In this document: in pieces, positions 25,410 to 33,481 of the stretch
Layout: every line of letters begins with the position of its first letter
Numbering within the stretch: position 1 is the stretch's first letter
NCBI GenBank assembly: GCA_016234115.1
Contig: JACRHD010000012.1
Span: forward strand, 1-64,000
Origin: Nitrospirota bacterium
GTDB taxonomy: Bacteria; Nitrospirota; Thermodesulfovibrionia; UBA6902
DNA: 64,000 bases
Direction: 5' to 3'
Notes under the pieces: model-generated
What the model saw: only the letters and a program-made list of their open reading frames with translations
Told to the model about the DNA's origin: nothing
Databases searched by the model: none
Translations under genes and position numbers: made by a program

Positions 25410-26801
25410 ATGAAATCGAACAACAAACTGATGATTCTGGATGACGATAAGGCCTTTTTAGGGATGCTGACGGAGGTATTTCAAGACGAATACGATGTTG
25501 TAAGTTTTTCCGATCCTGTGGCTGCCTTGCGCCATTTCAGAGAACACCGGATAGATGTAGTTTTGACGGACATCGTCATGCCGAATATAAACGGCATACA
25601 GGTGCTGCAGATCGTCAGGGCCGAATCCTTTTCCACGGATGTGATCGTCATGACCGCATTTACGGATGTCGAGATCGCGGTGGACGCGATGAAGAAAGGC
25701 GCCTACGATTACATAGTCAAGCCCTTCACTACCGATGAACTCTCCCTGCGTCTCAAACACGTCTTCGACAAGAGGCGGCTCTTTGATGACAACGCCGTCA
25801 TGAAAAAGGTCGTCGAGGACAGGTACCGGCCCAACAACATGATAGGCGAAGGCAAGGAAATGAAAGAGGTCTTCCGCCTGATCGAAGCTTTTTCCCAGAT
25901 CGACTCCTCCGTGCTTATCACGGGTGAAAGCGGCACCGGCAAAGAGCTCGTCGCAAAGGCCCTGCATTTTTCCGGGACAAGAAAAGAAAAGAGGTTTGTC
26001 TCCGTCAATTGCGCCGCCATCCCCGAAAATCTTCTCGAATCCGAACTCTTCGGTTTTATGAAGGGCGCCTTTTCAGGGGCCGCCATCAATAAGAACGGCC
26101 TTTTCGAACTTGCAGAAGGAGGGACTTTATTCCTCGATGAAATAGGCGAGATGTCGTTAAATTTGCAGCCGAAACTGCTGAGGGTGCTGGAGGACAGAAA
26201 GATCCGAAGGCTCGGCGGCTCTGACGATATCGTCATTAATGCAAGGATAATCTGCGCGACAAATAAAGACCTGTACAAGGAGATAAAAGAAAAGAGTTTC
26301 AGAAGCGACCTTTATTACAGGATCAATAACGTTTCTATCCACGTTCCGGCCCTGAGGGAGCACAGGGACGATATCCCTTTTCTGGTGAGCCACTTCCTTG
26401 CCGGAAGGAAAAAGATCCATCCTATGGCCCTCGGCCTGCTTTCCCAGTATTCATGGCCTGGAAACGTCAGAGAACTGAAAAGCCTGATCGAACAAATGGT
26501 GGTCCTGATAAACGGGGAAATCATAATGCCCGCGGACCTGCCGCCCGAAATAATCAGGATTACCAGCTTCCTCGATGACGACGAGCAATCATACGCTGAT
26601 GCCAAGAAGAAGCTTCTGGACAATTTTAACCGCGAGATCGTTACCAGGGCGCTGCTCAGGTGTTACGGCAACGTAACCAACGCATCCAGAGAACTCGGCC
26701 TTGACAGGGGGAGTTTCCAGAAGCTGATGAGGAAATACAAGATAATCTCGAAAGAGTTTAAGGAAGGCGTCGAGCAGGACAATTCTGATGATGATATGTA
26801 G
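25410..26801 (+). CDS. NtrC-family sigma-54 response regulator with GAFSGA motif
   Basis: 463 residues. Receiver domain with Asp54 (VVLTDIVMP) and the KPF lysine; AAA+ domain with Walker A GESGTGKE (172-179), Walker B ([12 protein letters not shown]) and arginine-finger region; Fis-type HTH (ASRELGLDRGSFQKLMRKY). The sigma-54 contact loop reads GAFSGA (219-224) instead of GAFTGA. Co-transcribed with the haem-motif kinase. The nearby sigma-54 promoters at 9664, 22355, 22798 and 27525 are its most obvious targets (inference). Confidence 0.92.
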   Translation: MKSNNKLMILDDDKAFLGMLTEVFQDEYDVVSFSDPVAALRHFREHRIDVVLTDIVMPNINGIQVLQIVRAESFSTDVIVMTAFTDVEIAVDAMKKGAYDYIVKPFTTDELSLRLKHVFDKRRLFDDNAVMKKVVEDRYRPNNMIGEGKEMKEVFRLIEAFSQIDSSVLITGESGTGKELVAKALHFSGTRKEKRFVSVNCAAIPENLLESELFGFMKGAFSGAAINKNGLFELAEGGTLFLDEIGEMSLNLQPKLLRVLEDRKIRRLGGSDDIVINARIICATNKDLYKEIKEKSFRSDLYYRINNVSIHVPALREHRDDIPFLVSHFLAGRKKIHPMALGLLSQYSWPGNVRELKSLIEQMVVLINGEIIMPADLPPEIIRITSFLDDDEQSYADAKKKLLDNFNREIVTRALLRCYGNVTNASRELGLDRGSFQKLMRKYKIISKEFKEGVEQDNSDDDM

Positions 26802-26813
26802 AAAAGCCGTTTC

Positions 26814-27512
26814 TTAGTTGCGGTTGAGGGGGCTTGAAACGCCCTTCGGCCTCTGTATGAACTCGATCCCCGCCCTGAAGGTATCCATACGAATCATGGA
26901 AATCCATTTAACGGTCCCTGTCTTTTTAAACAACCCGTCGATTACAATCGTCTGACCGACACGAAGCGAGTAATCTATCAGAATACCCATTCCCCCGTTA
27001 TTGATGTCGACCGACATCCCCTTCATGTACATGACCTTTGACTCTTCAAGTTCGTCGGCGACAGTGAAGTAATCAATGCTCCCACTGAAAAGCCGTCTCT
27101 CACTCCTTCTCCTGTCAATACCCGCTAATGCCCCGCAAGCTCCGTTTCGATCCAATATATGATTCAGAATAAATTTGACCTGATAAAAATCAAACGGTTT
27201 GGAAATGAACTGATAAGCCGTCTCCTCCACCTTCTTCCTGCATTCACTATCAATGTCCCCGGACGACATGATAATGACTTCGGTCTTCGGCGAAACTTCC
27301 TTTATTGTTTGCATGACGTCTATGCCGTTTGCATCGGGGAGATTGACGTCCAGAAAACAGATATCATAAAAACCTGATGACACTTCATGGGCGGAATCCC
27401 CGCCGTTATCGATGCTCTTGACTTCCACCGGGACATTACAAATCTCCTGAATCTGCTTTGATAACCCCCAGCGAATCAGCTCGTTGTCATCAACTATCAG
27501 GACACGTTTCAT
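26814..27512 (-). CDS. REC-PilZ response regulator
   Basis: About 232 residues from ATG 27512. Receiver with VLIVDD, Asp55 (ICFLDVNLP) and SKPF lysine; then a PilZ domain with RRRSERR and DINNGGMG, the c-di-GMP-binding signatures, ending in FRAGIEF. ATG 27512 is chosen because MKRVLIVDD is the first receiver strand; no Shine-Dalgarno precedes it. Convergent with the NtrC-type gene, 12 nt apart. The protein should link phosphorylation to c-di-GMP binding, for example in motility or surface attachment. Confidence 0.85.
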   Translation of the reverse strand: MKRVLIVDDNELIRWGLSKQIQEICNVPVEVKSIDNGGDSAHEVSSGFYDICFLDVNLPDANGIDVMQTIKEVSPKTEVIIMSSGDIDSECRKKVEETAYQFISKPFDFYQVKFILNHILDRNGACGALAGIDRRRSERRLFSGSIDYFTVADELEESKVMYMKGMSVDINNGGMGILIDYSLRVGQTIVIDGLFKKTGTVKWISMIRMDTFRAGIEFIQRPKGVSSPLNRN

Positions 27513-27524
27513 ATTTATATGAGA

Positions 27525-27540
27525 TGCAATTACCATGCCA
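27525..27540 (-). promoter_or_regulatory. Sigma-54 promoter of the REC-PilZ gene
   Basis: The minus strand reads TGGCATGGTAATTGCA, with GG-N10-GC spacing. The GC is only 13 nt before ATG 27512, so the transcript would be almost leaderless. If translation starts upstream instead, the match would be fortuitous. Confidence 0.65.
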
Positions 27541-28029
27541 GGTTTTTTGTGGATTTTGCCGCCCTTTTTGCCGTGATTCCCATGGATAATGCCCACATTT
27601 GACATAAACAAGACGCAAAGGGATTTCTTTTTGAAACGCCTGCGCATACCTGTCGGACGGCAGTTTCGTTGAATATTCAATCGTTAATGCATATTCGTCT
27701 GCCTTTAATGAGTTTCTGTCATCGGTGCGGAACTTTGCCTGCGGTTTCCCTTCAGATTCCACCTCGTGCTGGATACCCTTTGCGCTCCCAGGCGGGGCAC
27801 ACCTGCGTGTGCGCCCTTCTTTGGATTGTAATCATGGCCGACAGTGTACACCGTGCCTGTACGTCTAATGTTAATTTCAAGAAGCTAATCGTTATTCTTC
27901 TTGCTGTTTAGCCTTCTTTTGATTAAAATTAAGCGTTCGATTTCCTGGGGAAAAAGGCATGGGTCCCAATCCAAGAAACGTGACCTTATACTTTTTTCGT
28001 TGTGGTGACAAAGGGAGACCTTTAACATT
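27541..28029. other. Region without a recognisable gene at the edge of the island
   Basis: Frames here are short and lack ribosome sites. Base composition becomes AT-richer towards the right. Probably decayed sequence at the left border of the mobile region. Confidence 0.4.
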
Positions 28030-28158
28030 TTGATGAATGACCCGAAATTACTTGATAATTCAGCTCCCCAGTTCCAGATCAAAACCTATCTGACCAGCCT
28101 TCTCAATTCAAATAAATATTCTGAACTTTCTATTGCCACAGGATACTGGGACCTTCCC
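28030..28158 (+). pseudogene. N-terminal fragment of a PLD-like/helicase-type protein
   Basis: The reading frame gives about 43 residues ending in LSIATGYWDLP, which resembles the start of phospholipase-D-like domains fused to SNF2-type helicases or nucleases in defence systems. The similarity stops abruptly near 28150-28160, where another frame continues a restriction enzyme. The family assignment is from memory of the motif and is tentative. Confidence 0.4.
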
Positions 28159-29108
28159 TTGCCGCTACATTTACTACAGCGGAACAGTTGTCTTCCGTTG
28201 AAGACACACTTTCGAACATCGGCTTTCAAATGCCGGTAACAGCGCTTAAACCCGAGGGCTGGAATCTGGAGCAGCCGGTAGTTCTGGCCTTAATGGAGAA
28301 GCTGCGGGAAGCTGGAACGCCGCTTGGCGAATATGTGCAGGGACGATTCTACAGAGGTATTTTGACCGGCTTTAATGAAGCCTTCGTGATCGATGAAGAT
28401 ACGCGAAAGAAGCTGATTGCAGAAGACCCGAAGAGCACAGAGCTGATAAAACCCTGGCTACGAGGAAGGGACGTTAAGAAATGGAAGGCAGAATGGGCGA
28501 GGTTATATTTGATTAATATTCCAAGTAGCGCCAACAGACAATGGCCCTGGTCAAATGAAAAAACAGAGAAAAAAGCGCGAGTAATACTTGAGAGGACATA
28601 TCCGGCTCTCCATAGTCATCTGTCCCAATGGGAAAACAAACTTATAAAGCGTGATGATCAGGGGAAATTCTGGTGGGAATTGAGATCATGTGCTTATAAC
28701 TCTGATTTCGAAAGACCAAAAATAATCTATCCTGATATTGCCAAAGGTCCTGAATTTACATGGGATGAAAGCAAAGCATTTCTTGGAAATACCGCTTATA
28801 TTATTCCAACTGAGGAAATATGGCTGTTGGGTCCACTGAATTCACAATTGATCTGGTGGCTATACCTTCATATTAGTTCGACTATTCAGGGCGGTTTTGT
28901 TAGATTCATTGCTCAGTATATGGAACAGCTTCCTATTCCAGTTACCACCGACAGACAAAAAGCCCTCATCAGCCAACTCGTACAAACCATTCTCGCCAAT
29001 CCCGACAGCCCCGACGTCCCGCGTCTCGAAGCAGAAATAAACCAACTGGTCTACAAACTCTACGGCCTCACGCCGGAGGAGATTGCGATTGTGGAGGGGA
29101 AGGGATAA
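28149..29108 (+). pseudogene. C-terminal part of a type IIG (Eco57I-like) restriction-modification enzyme
   Basis: About 310 residues resembling the TaqI-like C-terminal specificity domain of type IIG enzymes: GEYVQGRFYRGILTGFNEAFVID, WLRGRDVKKW, QWPW, and the end INQLVYKLYGLTPEEIAIVEG. (The first motif is quoted only in part.) The N-terminal nuclease and methyltransferase domains are absent. A TTG at 28188 could start it, but the homologous-looking frame opens already at about 28149, where it is joined to an unrelated fragment. Non-functional as a restriction enzyme; a leftover of a defence locus. Confidence 0.7.
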
Positions 29109-29155
29109 AAAAACAAAAGAGATGTAAATAGGCAATAACCGAAAAGGGGGACAAT

Positions 29156-29974
29156 ATGGAAACAAATATCGCCATTTTCAGAGGTAAGAAAATCAGGAAG
29201 ATCATTCACAACAACGAGTGGTGGTTCTCTATCGTCGATGTATGTGCTGTGCTTACAGAAAGCTCCGATGCTGGAGCATACTGGAGGAAGTTGAAACAAA
29301 GACTGAAAGAGGAAGGAAGTGAAGTCGTGACATTTTGTCACGGGTTGAAGTTGACTGCTCCCGATAGGAAATTAAGAGAAACTGATTGCGCCAATACCGA
29401 AGGCATTTTCCGTATTATCCAGTCTATCCCTTCTCCCAAAGCAGAACCCTTCAAAAGATGGTTAGCTAAGGTCGGCTACGATAGGGTCCAGGAAATTGAA
29501 AATCCCGAGCTGGCACAGGAGCGCATGAAGCAATTGTATGAGCTAAAAGGATATCCAAAGGATTGGATTGACAAACGATTGCGTGGCATAGCTATCCGCC
29601 AAAATCTGACTGATGAATGGAAGGAGAGAGGGATCGAAGCTGAATCGGATTATGCCATTCTTACCGCCGAAATATCAAAAGCGACTTTCGGCATAACGCC
29701 TTCTGAATACAAAGAATTAAAAGGGTTGGCCCGGAAAAATGAAAACCTTCGTGATCACATGACTGATTTGGAATTGATTTTTACAATGCTTGGCGAAAAA
29801 GTTACTACTGAAATATCACACAAAGAAAAACCTGACACCTTCAAAAAAAGTAAAAAGGTGGCCAGGCGTGGAGGAAGTGTGGCAGGCATAGCGCGGAAAG
29901 AAACAGAAAAGGAGCTGGGCAGAAGTATAGTAAGCAAACAGAATTACTTATCAATAAAAAACAAAATCAAATGA
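29156..29974 (+). CDS. BRO-N/DinD-family protein
   Basis: 272 residues with AAAAGGGGGA upstream of ATG 29156. The N-terminal third (KKIRKIIHNNEWWFSIVDVC...EGIFRIIQSIPSPKAEPFKRWLA, quoted in part) is the BRO-N DNA-binding domain of phage antirepressors. The central part (KGYPKDWIDKRLRGIAIRQNL) resembles DNA-damage-inducible DinD proteins. The tail is basic. It sits between the restriction-enzyme tail and a second, decayed copy of that tail, so it was probably inserted or captured there. Confidence 0.72.
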   Translation: METNIAIFRGKKIRKIIHNNEWWFSIVDVCAVLTESSDAGAYWRKLKQRLKEEGSEVVTFCHGLKLTAPDRKLRETDCANTEGIFRIIQSIPSPKAEPFKRWLAKVGYDRVQEIENPELAQERMKQLYELKGYPKDWIDKRLRGIAIRQNLTDEWKERGIEAESDYAILTAEISKATFGITPSEYKELKGLARKNENLRDHMTDLELIFTMLGEKVTTEISHKEKPDTFKKSKKVARRGGSVAGIARKETEKELGRSIVSKQNYLSIKNKIK

Positions 29975-29989
29975 GAAAAAATAGAGAGA

Positions 29990-30094
29990 AAGCCAGCGCC
30001 GACACCTCCGCGCTTGAAAAGCATTGACGAACTGGTCTACAAGCTCTATGACCTCACGCCGAAGGAGATTGCGATTGTGGCGGGGGAGGGATAA
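29990..30094 (+). pseudogene. Frameshifted duplicate of the type IIG C-terminal tail
   Basis: Reading CGC at 30011 onward gives IDELVYKLYDLTPKEIAIV, nearly identical to the last residues of the enzyme ending at 29108. The preceding residues (ADTSALEK) are in another frame, so one base has been gained or lost. It marks a duplication around the BRO gene. Confidence 0.7.
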
Positions 30095-30238
30095 ATGAAT
30101 AGATCAATAAAATTACAACAGGGGACGATATAGGGTCAGGTGCCGAGCGGGAGATAGATGATATTGCACTTACCCGTTATGCCTGCTATCTTATCGCGCA
30201 GACGCAAGTTTAATCCATAAACCATCAGGACAGTAAAA

Positions 30239-30481
30239 GCGGGCTGGAATGTTGCCGAAGACTTCGGCCTGAAACTTAGAGATAGCGCATTTGTGAGCCT
30301 TGTTGCTATTGAGGATGACTTTGAAGCAAAGGCCTGGGATATTTTCCTGAAATACAAAGACAAGGATTTCAGCTATACGGACTGTACCAGCTTTGCATTA
30401 ATGGAAAAGTTGCGAATAGACACAGCTTTTTCTTTTGACAGCCATTTCAAGGCAATGAAATTTCATGTGGTTCCTTCTTAA
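30239..30481 (+). pseudogene. VapC-like PIN toxin, C-terminal fragment
   Basis: The open frame ends with KDFSYTDCTSFALMEKL and AFSFDSHFKAMKF, the C-terminal signature of PIN-domain ribonuclease toxins. The N-terminal part with the first catalytic aspartates is missing, and a stop lies shortly upstream. No antitoxin gene is adjacent. A remnant of an older element. Confidence 0.6.
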
Positions 30482-30523
30482 CTGGAGAAGTCCGTTTTAA
30501 ATTACGGCTGTGGATATTACAAC

Positions 30524-30624
30524 TTTCAAGGAGTTGTCAGGACACAAGACCTTGACCCCTCAGATATTCTCACCTCGCCTCGGCCCACAAAGTTAAGGCT
30601 GTAGACGTACTGGATAGCCGTTGA
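30524..30624 (+). pseudogene. Tyrosine-integrase C-terminal remnant
   Basis: Across two frames the sequence reads KEL(S)GHK and then LASAHKVKAVDVLD, matching KELLGHK and LAPEHKLKAVDILD of the intact integrase at 36664-37725. The catalytic-tyrosine segment is disrupted. It ends 83 nt before the left tRNA repeat, a placement like that of the intact integrase relative to the tRNA, so it is the integrase end of an earlier element. Confidence 0.75.
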
Positions 30625-30637
30625 ACGGGGAAAGTCT

Positions 30638-30660
30638 ACTATACAAAAACTATACAATTT
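30638..30660 (+). repeat. Paired 11-bp repeats next to the old integrase remnant
   Basis: ACTATACAAAA is followed directly by ACTATACAATT, 47 nt before the tRNA repeat. The layout equals that of the ATTAGCACAAA pair beside the intact integrase, with a diverged sequence. Candidate arm-type integrase site. Confidence 0.55.
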
Positions 30661-30663
30661 AGA

Positions 30664-30695
30664 AAAAAAGGAGTTAGTAGTAAATGCCTAACTCC
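30664..30695 (-). terminator. Terminator-like hairpin after the left tRNA fragment
   Basis: On the minus strand GGAGTTAG...CTAACTCC is followed by seven T. It lies 11 nt beyond the CCA end of the tRNA fragment, so it may be the tRNA terminator displaced by the integration. Confidence 0.6.
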
Positions 30696-30706
30696 CTGAT
30701 CTGTAA

Positions 30707-30751
30707 TGGTAGGCACGAGGGGTATCGAACCCCTGACCTCTTCCGTGTCAA
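30707..30751 (-). repeat. Left attachment site (tRNA-Val 3' fragment)
   Basis: 45 bp identical at 44 positions to 37761-37805. It covers the tRNA from the anticodon loop to CCA on the minus strand; the 5' half is absent. Confidence 0.92.
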
Positions 30752-30854
30752 TTCCTTCCTGCCCTATTTTCAGGCTTACCGGATTTTACCTGCTTTCTAA
30801 TAAATCAGGAACTTAGCGTTAAGAGATGATCAGGGATTGCTAAACCATACTCAT

Positions 30855-30883
30855 ACGATTAGCACAAAATTAGCACAATACGG
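30855..30883 (+). repeat. 29-bp repeat inside the left end
   Basis: Identical to 37690-37718 and in the same orientation. It contains two ATTAGCACAA half-sites 11 bp apart. In the circular form the two copies would flank the attachment core, as arm-type sites do. Confidence 0.75.
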
Positions 30884-30975
30884 GGAGGGGGAGCGGATTG
30901 CGGGTAGGTATGTTATTGATAGTATCTCTATCATTCCAACACACACACGGATAAAAGATCATTGGAGGTGATGAA

Positions 30976-31437
30976 TTGAAGAAATCAAAGCTGGATACAC
31001 CGCATGTAAAGGCGCAGGTTGTCAGACAGCTTGCAATCGGAGAGAGTCAGAACAGTATTGCAAAGCAAACGGGACTGCATCAGTCGCAAATATCGAGATT
31101 TGCCGGGAGAGAGGAAATCAAGGCCCTCATTGAACAGGAACAAATGAGGCTGCTTGAGGTCATTCCGGATGCAGTTGAAAATCTGAAGACCCTTGTCACG
31201 GAGATGAAGAACATCCCGGAAGGCGATATAAAACAGAAGGAGCTTGCTTACAAGGCCAGTAAGGATGTCCTTAAAAGCGTCGGCCTTCTACCGACACCTG
31301 TTCATTCACAGACGTTCATCAGCCTTTATCAGGAAAACCATCAGGACATAAGTCCCCTCTTGCTGGAAATACTTAGGCAGGCAGAAAAAAATACTATAGA
31401 TGACACCGAGATACAAGACATCATTGACCCTGATTAA
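30976..31437 (+). CDS. HTH protein, small-terminase-like
   Basis: 153 residues from TTG 30976, with GGAGGTG 5 nt upstream. The N-terminus (VVRQLAIGESQNSIAKQTGL...SQISRF) is a helix-turn-helix; the rest is helical with an acidic end. This plan is common in phage small-terminase-like and regulatory proteins. First gene of the element; no large terminase is present, so a regulatory or replication role is as likely. Confidence 0.55.
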   Translation: MKKSKLDTPHVKAQVVRQLAIGESQNSIAKQTGLHQSQISRFAGREEIKALIEQEQMRLLEVIPDAVENLKTLVTEMKNIPEGDIKQKELAYKASKDVLKSVGLLPTPVHSQTFISLYQENHQDISPLLLEILRQAEKNTIDDTEIQDIIDPD

Positions 31438-31508
31438 AACGCATAGGGTATTATGGGTATCGGGACATCACACACACGGGGATAATAATAATTTCATAAT
31501 CACGTATA

Positions 31509-31517
31509 TGTTATAAT
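31509..31517 (+). promoter_or_regulatory. Extended -10 promoter of the toxin-antitoxin pair
   Basis: TGTTATAAT ends 5 nt before ATG 31523. The transcription start would fall on or next to the A of the ATG, implying a leaderless toxin mRNA. Confidence 0.45.
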
Positions 31518-31522
31518 GACAG

Positions 31523-31879
31523 ATGGAATGGATTGTTGATTACTACAAGGATGCAAAAGGCCATGAACCGGTAAAAGAGTTTTTAGATTCTCTCTCATTA
31601 CATGCAAAAGCAAAGATGATGAGGTTAATCGAGTTCTTGACGGAACGGGGAGTTTTACTCAAGGAACCATACACAAAGCAGATTAGGGGTAAGGTCAGGG
31701 AATTGAGAGTAAAAGATAAACAAGGGGCGGTCAGGATTCTGTATTTCACCTATACGGATAAACGGTTTATCTTGTTGCATGGGTTCATCAAAAAGACCGA
31801 CAAGACGCCGGAGAGGGAAATTGAGACAGCAGAAAAAAGGATGAATGAATATATAAATAGACACAGGGGGAAATCATGA
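31523..31879 (+). CDS. higB: RelE/HigB-family toxin (Gp49-like)
   Basis: 118 residues. The family's usual order is seen: WIVDYY at the start, KEFLDSL, KQIRGKVRELRVK, then VRILYFTY and FILLHGFIKKTDKTP. Gp49/HigB toxins are ribosome-dependent mRNA interferases. It overlaps the antitoxin start by 4 nt (ATGA), giving the toxin-first order typical of higBA. Confidence 0.87.
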   Translation: MEWIVDYYKDAKGHEPVKEFLDSLSLHAKAKMMRLIEFLTERGVLLKEPYTKQIRGKVRELRVKDKQGAVRILYFTYTDKRFILLHGFIKKTDKTPEREIETAEKRMNEYINRHRGKS

Positions 31880-32178
31880 TCAGAGGAACTTTTCAAAAAC
31901 ATTTGGATGAAAATATGAAAGACCCTGAATTCAGGAAGGCATGGCATGACCTTGACCCTGAATTTGAGCTTCTGGAGAGCATTATAAAGGCAAGGGAAAA
32001 GGCAAGGATGTCACAGGCGCAGCTCGCCAAAAAGGTAGGCACGAAACAGAGCGCCATATCACGCCTTGAGACAGGGGCCTTAGGCACGGCAACAGTGGCG
32101 ACCCTGAAGAAGATTGCCGATGCGCTCGATATGAGGCTTGTTGTGAAGCTGCGGGCGAAGAGAAGCGCAAGGGCTTAA
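31876..32178 (+). CDS. higA: HigA-type XRE antitoxin
   Basis: 100 residues. After a helical N-terminus (DPEFRKAWHDLDPEFELL), an XRE helix-turn-helix (MSQAQLAKKVGTKQSAISRLE) occupies about 48-90. (The motif is quoted in part.) It should neutralise the toxin and repress the pair. Translationally coupled to the toxin gene. Confidence 0.87.
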   Translation: MIRGTFQKHLDENMKDPEFRKAWHDLDPEFELLESIIKAREKARMSQAQLAKKVGTKQSAISRLETGALGTATVATLKKIADALDMRLVVKLRAKRSARA

Positions 32179-32211
32179 AAACGTCTCCATAACCGGAGGC
32201 AGTTAAAGAGA

Positions 32212-32868
32212 ATGAAAAAGAGAACGCGCGACTATATTTTCGAGAAGGATTATTCCACTCTGCCGATAAAACTTTCTTCAAGGGGAAAGGGAAGAAAGAT
32301 AACAAGAAAGGAAGATTTGTTTTATTACGGAGAAATAATTTCGGCGCTTGATAAAGTAGAAGCATGGGGACTCATTCCCTTAATATCTCAGAAAAGCTAT
32401 GACCTTGAAAAGAACGGGAGTCAAAAGAAAAAACAAGATATTTTTTATTTAACGTATTTCCTGAAATTAACACCATCGAAAGTCAAGAAGCATCTTGACG
32501 ATATGCATAAACTGAACCATTGGATAGTAGAATGTATAGAGGATTTAACATATGAATTAGACTACCTAATAAAATCATTGTTTAAGGATTCAAAAAGGGC
32601 TGCACAATATAAGACATGGTTTGTTGATGTTTTTAAAATATCTTCTGGAAGATACCTTCCGAATTGGAATAACCATAAACGGAAATCAAAAAACCATCCT
32701 GCTTTTAAAAAAAGCTATGAGAAATTTTATGAATGTGTAGTCAATAATAAAACGTACAAAGAACTTGGATACACAGGGCAAAGGGTAAAAAATTTTTTAG
32801 ATACCAGATTATTCCTCAAGGTAAAATCGAGGCACTTCACAGGATGCATAGAGTTTTATATGAGTTAA
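32212..32868 (+). CDS. Uncharacterised basic protein
   Basis: 218 residues, rich in Lys, Tyr and Phe, AT-rich codons. No recognised domain or membrane segment. A helical KLTPSKVKKHLDDMHKLNHW region might be DNA-binding. It follows the antitoxin after 33 nt. Function unknown. Confidence 0.55.
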   Translation: MKKRTRDYIFEKDYSTLPIKLSSRGKGRKITRKEDLFYYGEIISALDKVEAWGLIPLISQKSYDLEKNGSQKKKQDIFYLTYFLKLTPSKVKKHLDDMHKLNHWIVECIEDLTYELDYLIKSLFKDSKRAAQYKTWFVDVFKISSGRYLPNWNNHKRKSKNHPAFKKSYEKFYECVVNNKTYKELGYTGQRVKNFLDTRLFLKVKSRHFTGCIEFYMS

Positions 32869-33074
32869 TAGAGAAAGAGGATTATTTCTCTAAGGTATTA
32901 GTTGCTAAAGCAAGGCAGATTGCAAATATACTTAATGATGTTTCTTTACATGATGCACGTCGTCTACTCGATCTAATTCGTGAAATATATTCTCCCCAAT
33001 TTCCCCGAAGCGGAAAAGCAATAAGTAAAAAAACCGCAGAGATTTTTCAAATAATTTATTCTCAGAATAATTAA
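32844..33074 (+). CDS. Small uncharacterised helical protein
   Basis: 76 residues overlapping the previous gene by 25 nt. Predicted helical (KVLVAKARQIANILND), no recognised domain. The overlap and the similar composition leave open that the two frames were once one gene. Confidence 0.4.
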   Translation: MHRVLYELIEKEDYFSKVLVAKARQIANILNDVSLHDARRLLDLIREIYSPQFPRSGKAISKKTAEIFQIIYSQNN

Positions 33075-33184
33075 ATCAGTATACTAAAGCTGACCTCTAA
33101 AATTTCCTCTTGCTTTTGTAATACAGGGTACACCTTATCCTTCCTCTATAAGCTTTAAAAACTCAAACGAGGAGGTTAACGATT

Positions 33185-33433
33185 TTGAAAAAGCAAACGA
33201 GGATATTTACGGACGTTACGATTCCCGCCTTCCTTCAGGCATCAAACAAAGGATTCACAATCATTCCGAAGAAAAACCAAGCCGGACAGGTCGAGTTTAT
33301 CGTTGAGGGACGGGATATCGATGGAGCGCTTACCGAACTTTACAGTAACGCTCCGATAGGCTGTCTTGACTTCATTAAATCGTTGAAAGGATTACGGTCA
33401 AGTATTTTCGCGCTGAAGGGGGAACGGAAATGA
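33185..33433 (+). CDS. Small protein upstream of the primase
   Basis: 82 residues from TTG 33185, with GAGGAGGTT upstream. It contains FTDVTIPAFLQASNKGFTIIP and ends in FALKGERK (quoted in part). Its TGA overlaps ATG 33430 of the next frame (ATGA). Function unknown; the pairing with a primase suggests replication. Confidence 0.6.
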   Translation: MKKQTRIFTDVTIPAFLQASNKGFTIIPKKNQAGQVEFIVEGRDIDGALTELYSNAPIGCLDFIKSLKGLRSSIFALKGERK

Positions 33434-33481
33434 ATCTCTTATGTCCCACACATCTTTTTTTTATAAGCGCAAAAAAAAATA

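Noticed and set aside
30707-30751. Second tRNA gene
   Set aside because: Only the 3' 45 nt are present; the acceptor 5' strand, D arm and most of the anticodon stem are missing. It is an attachment-site copy.
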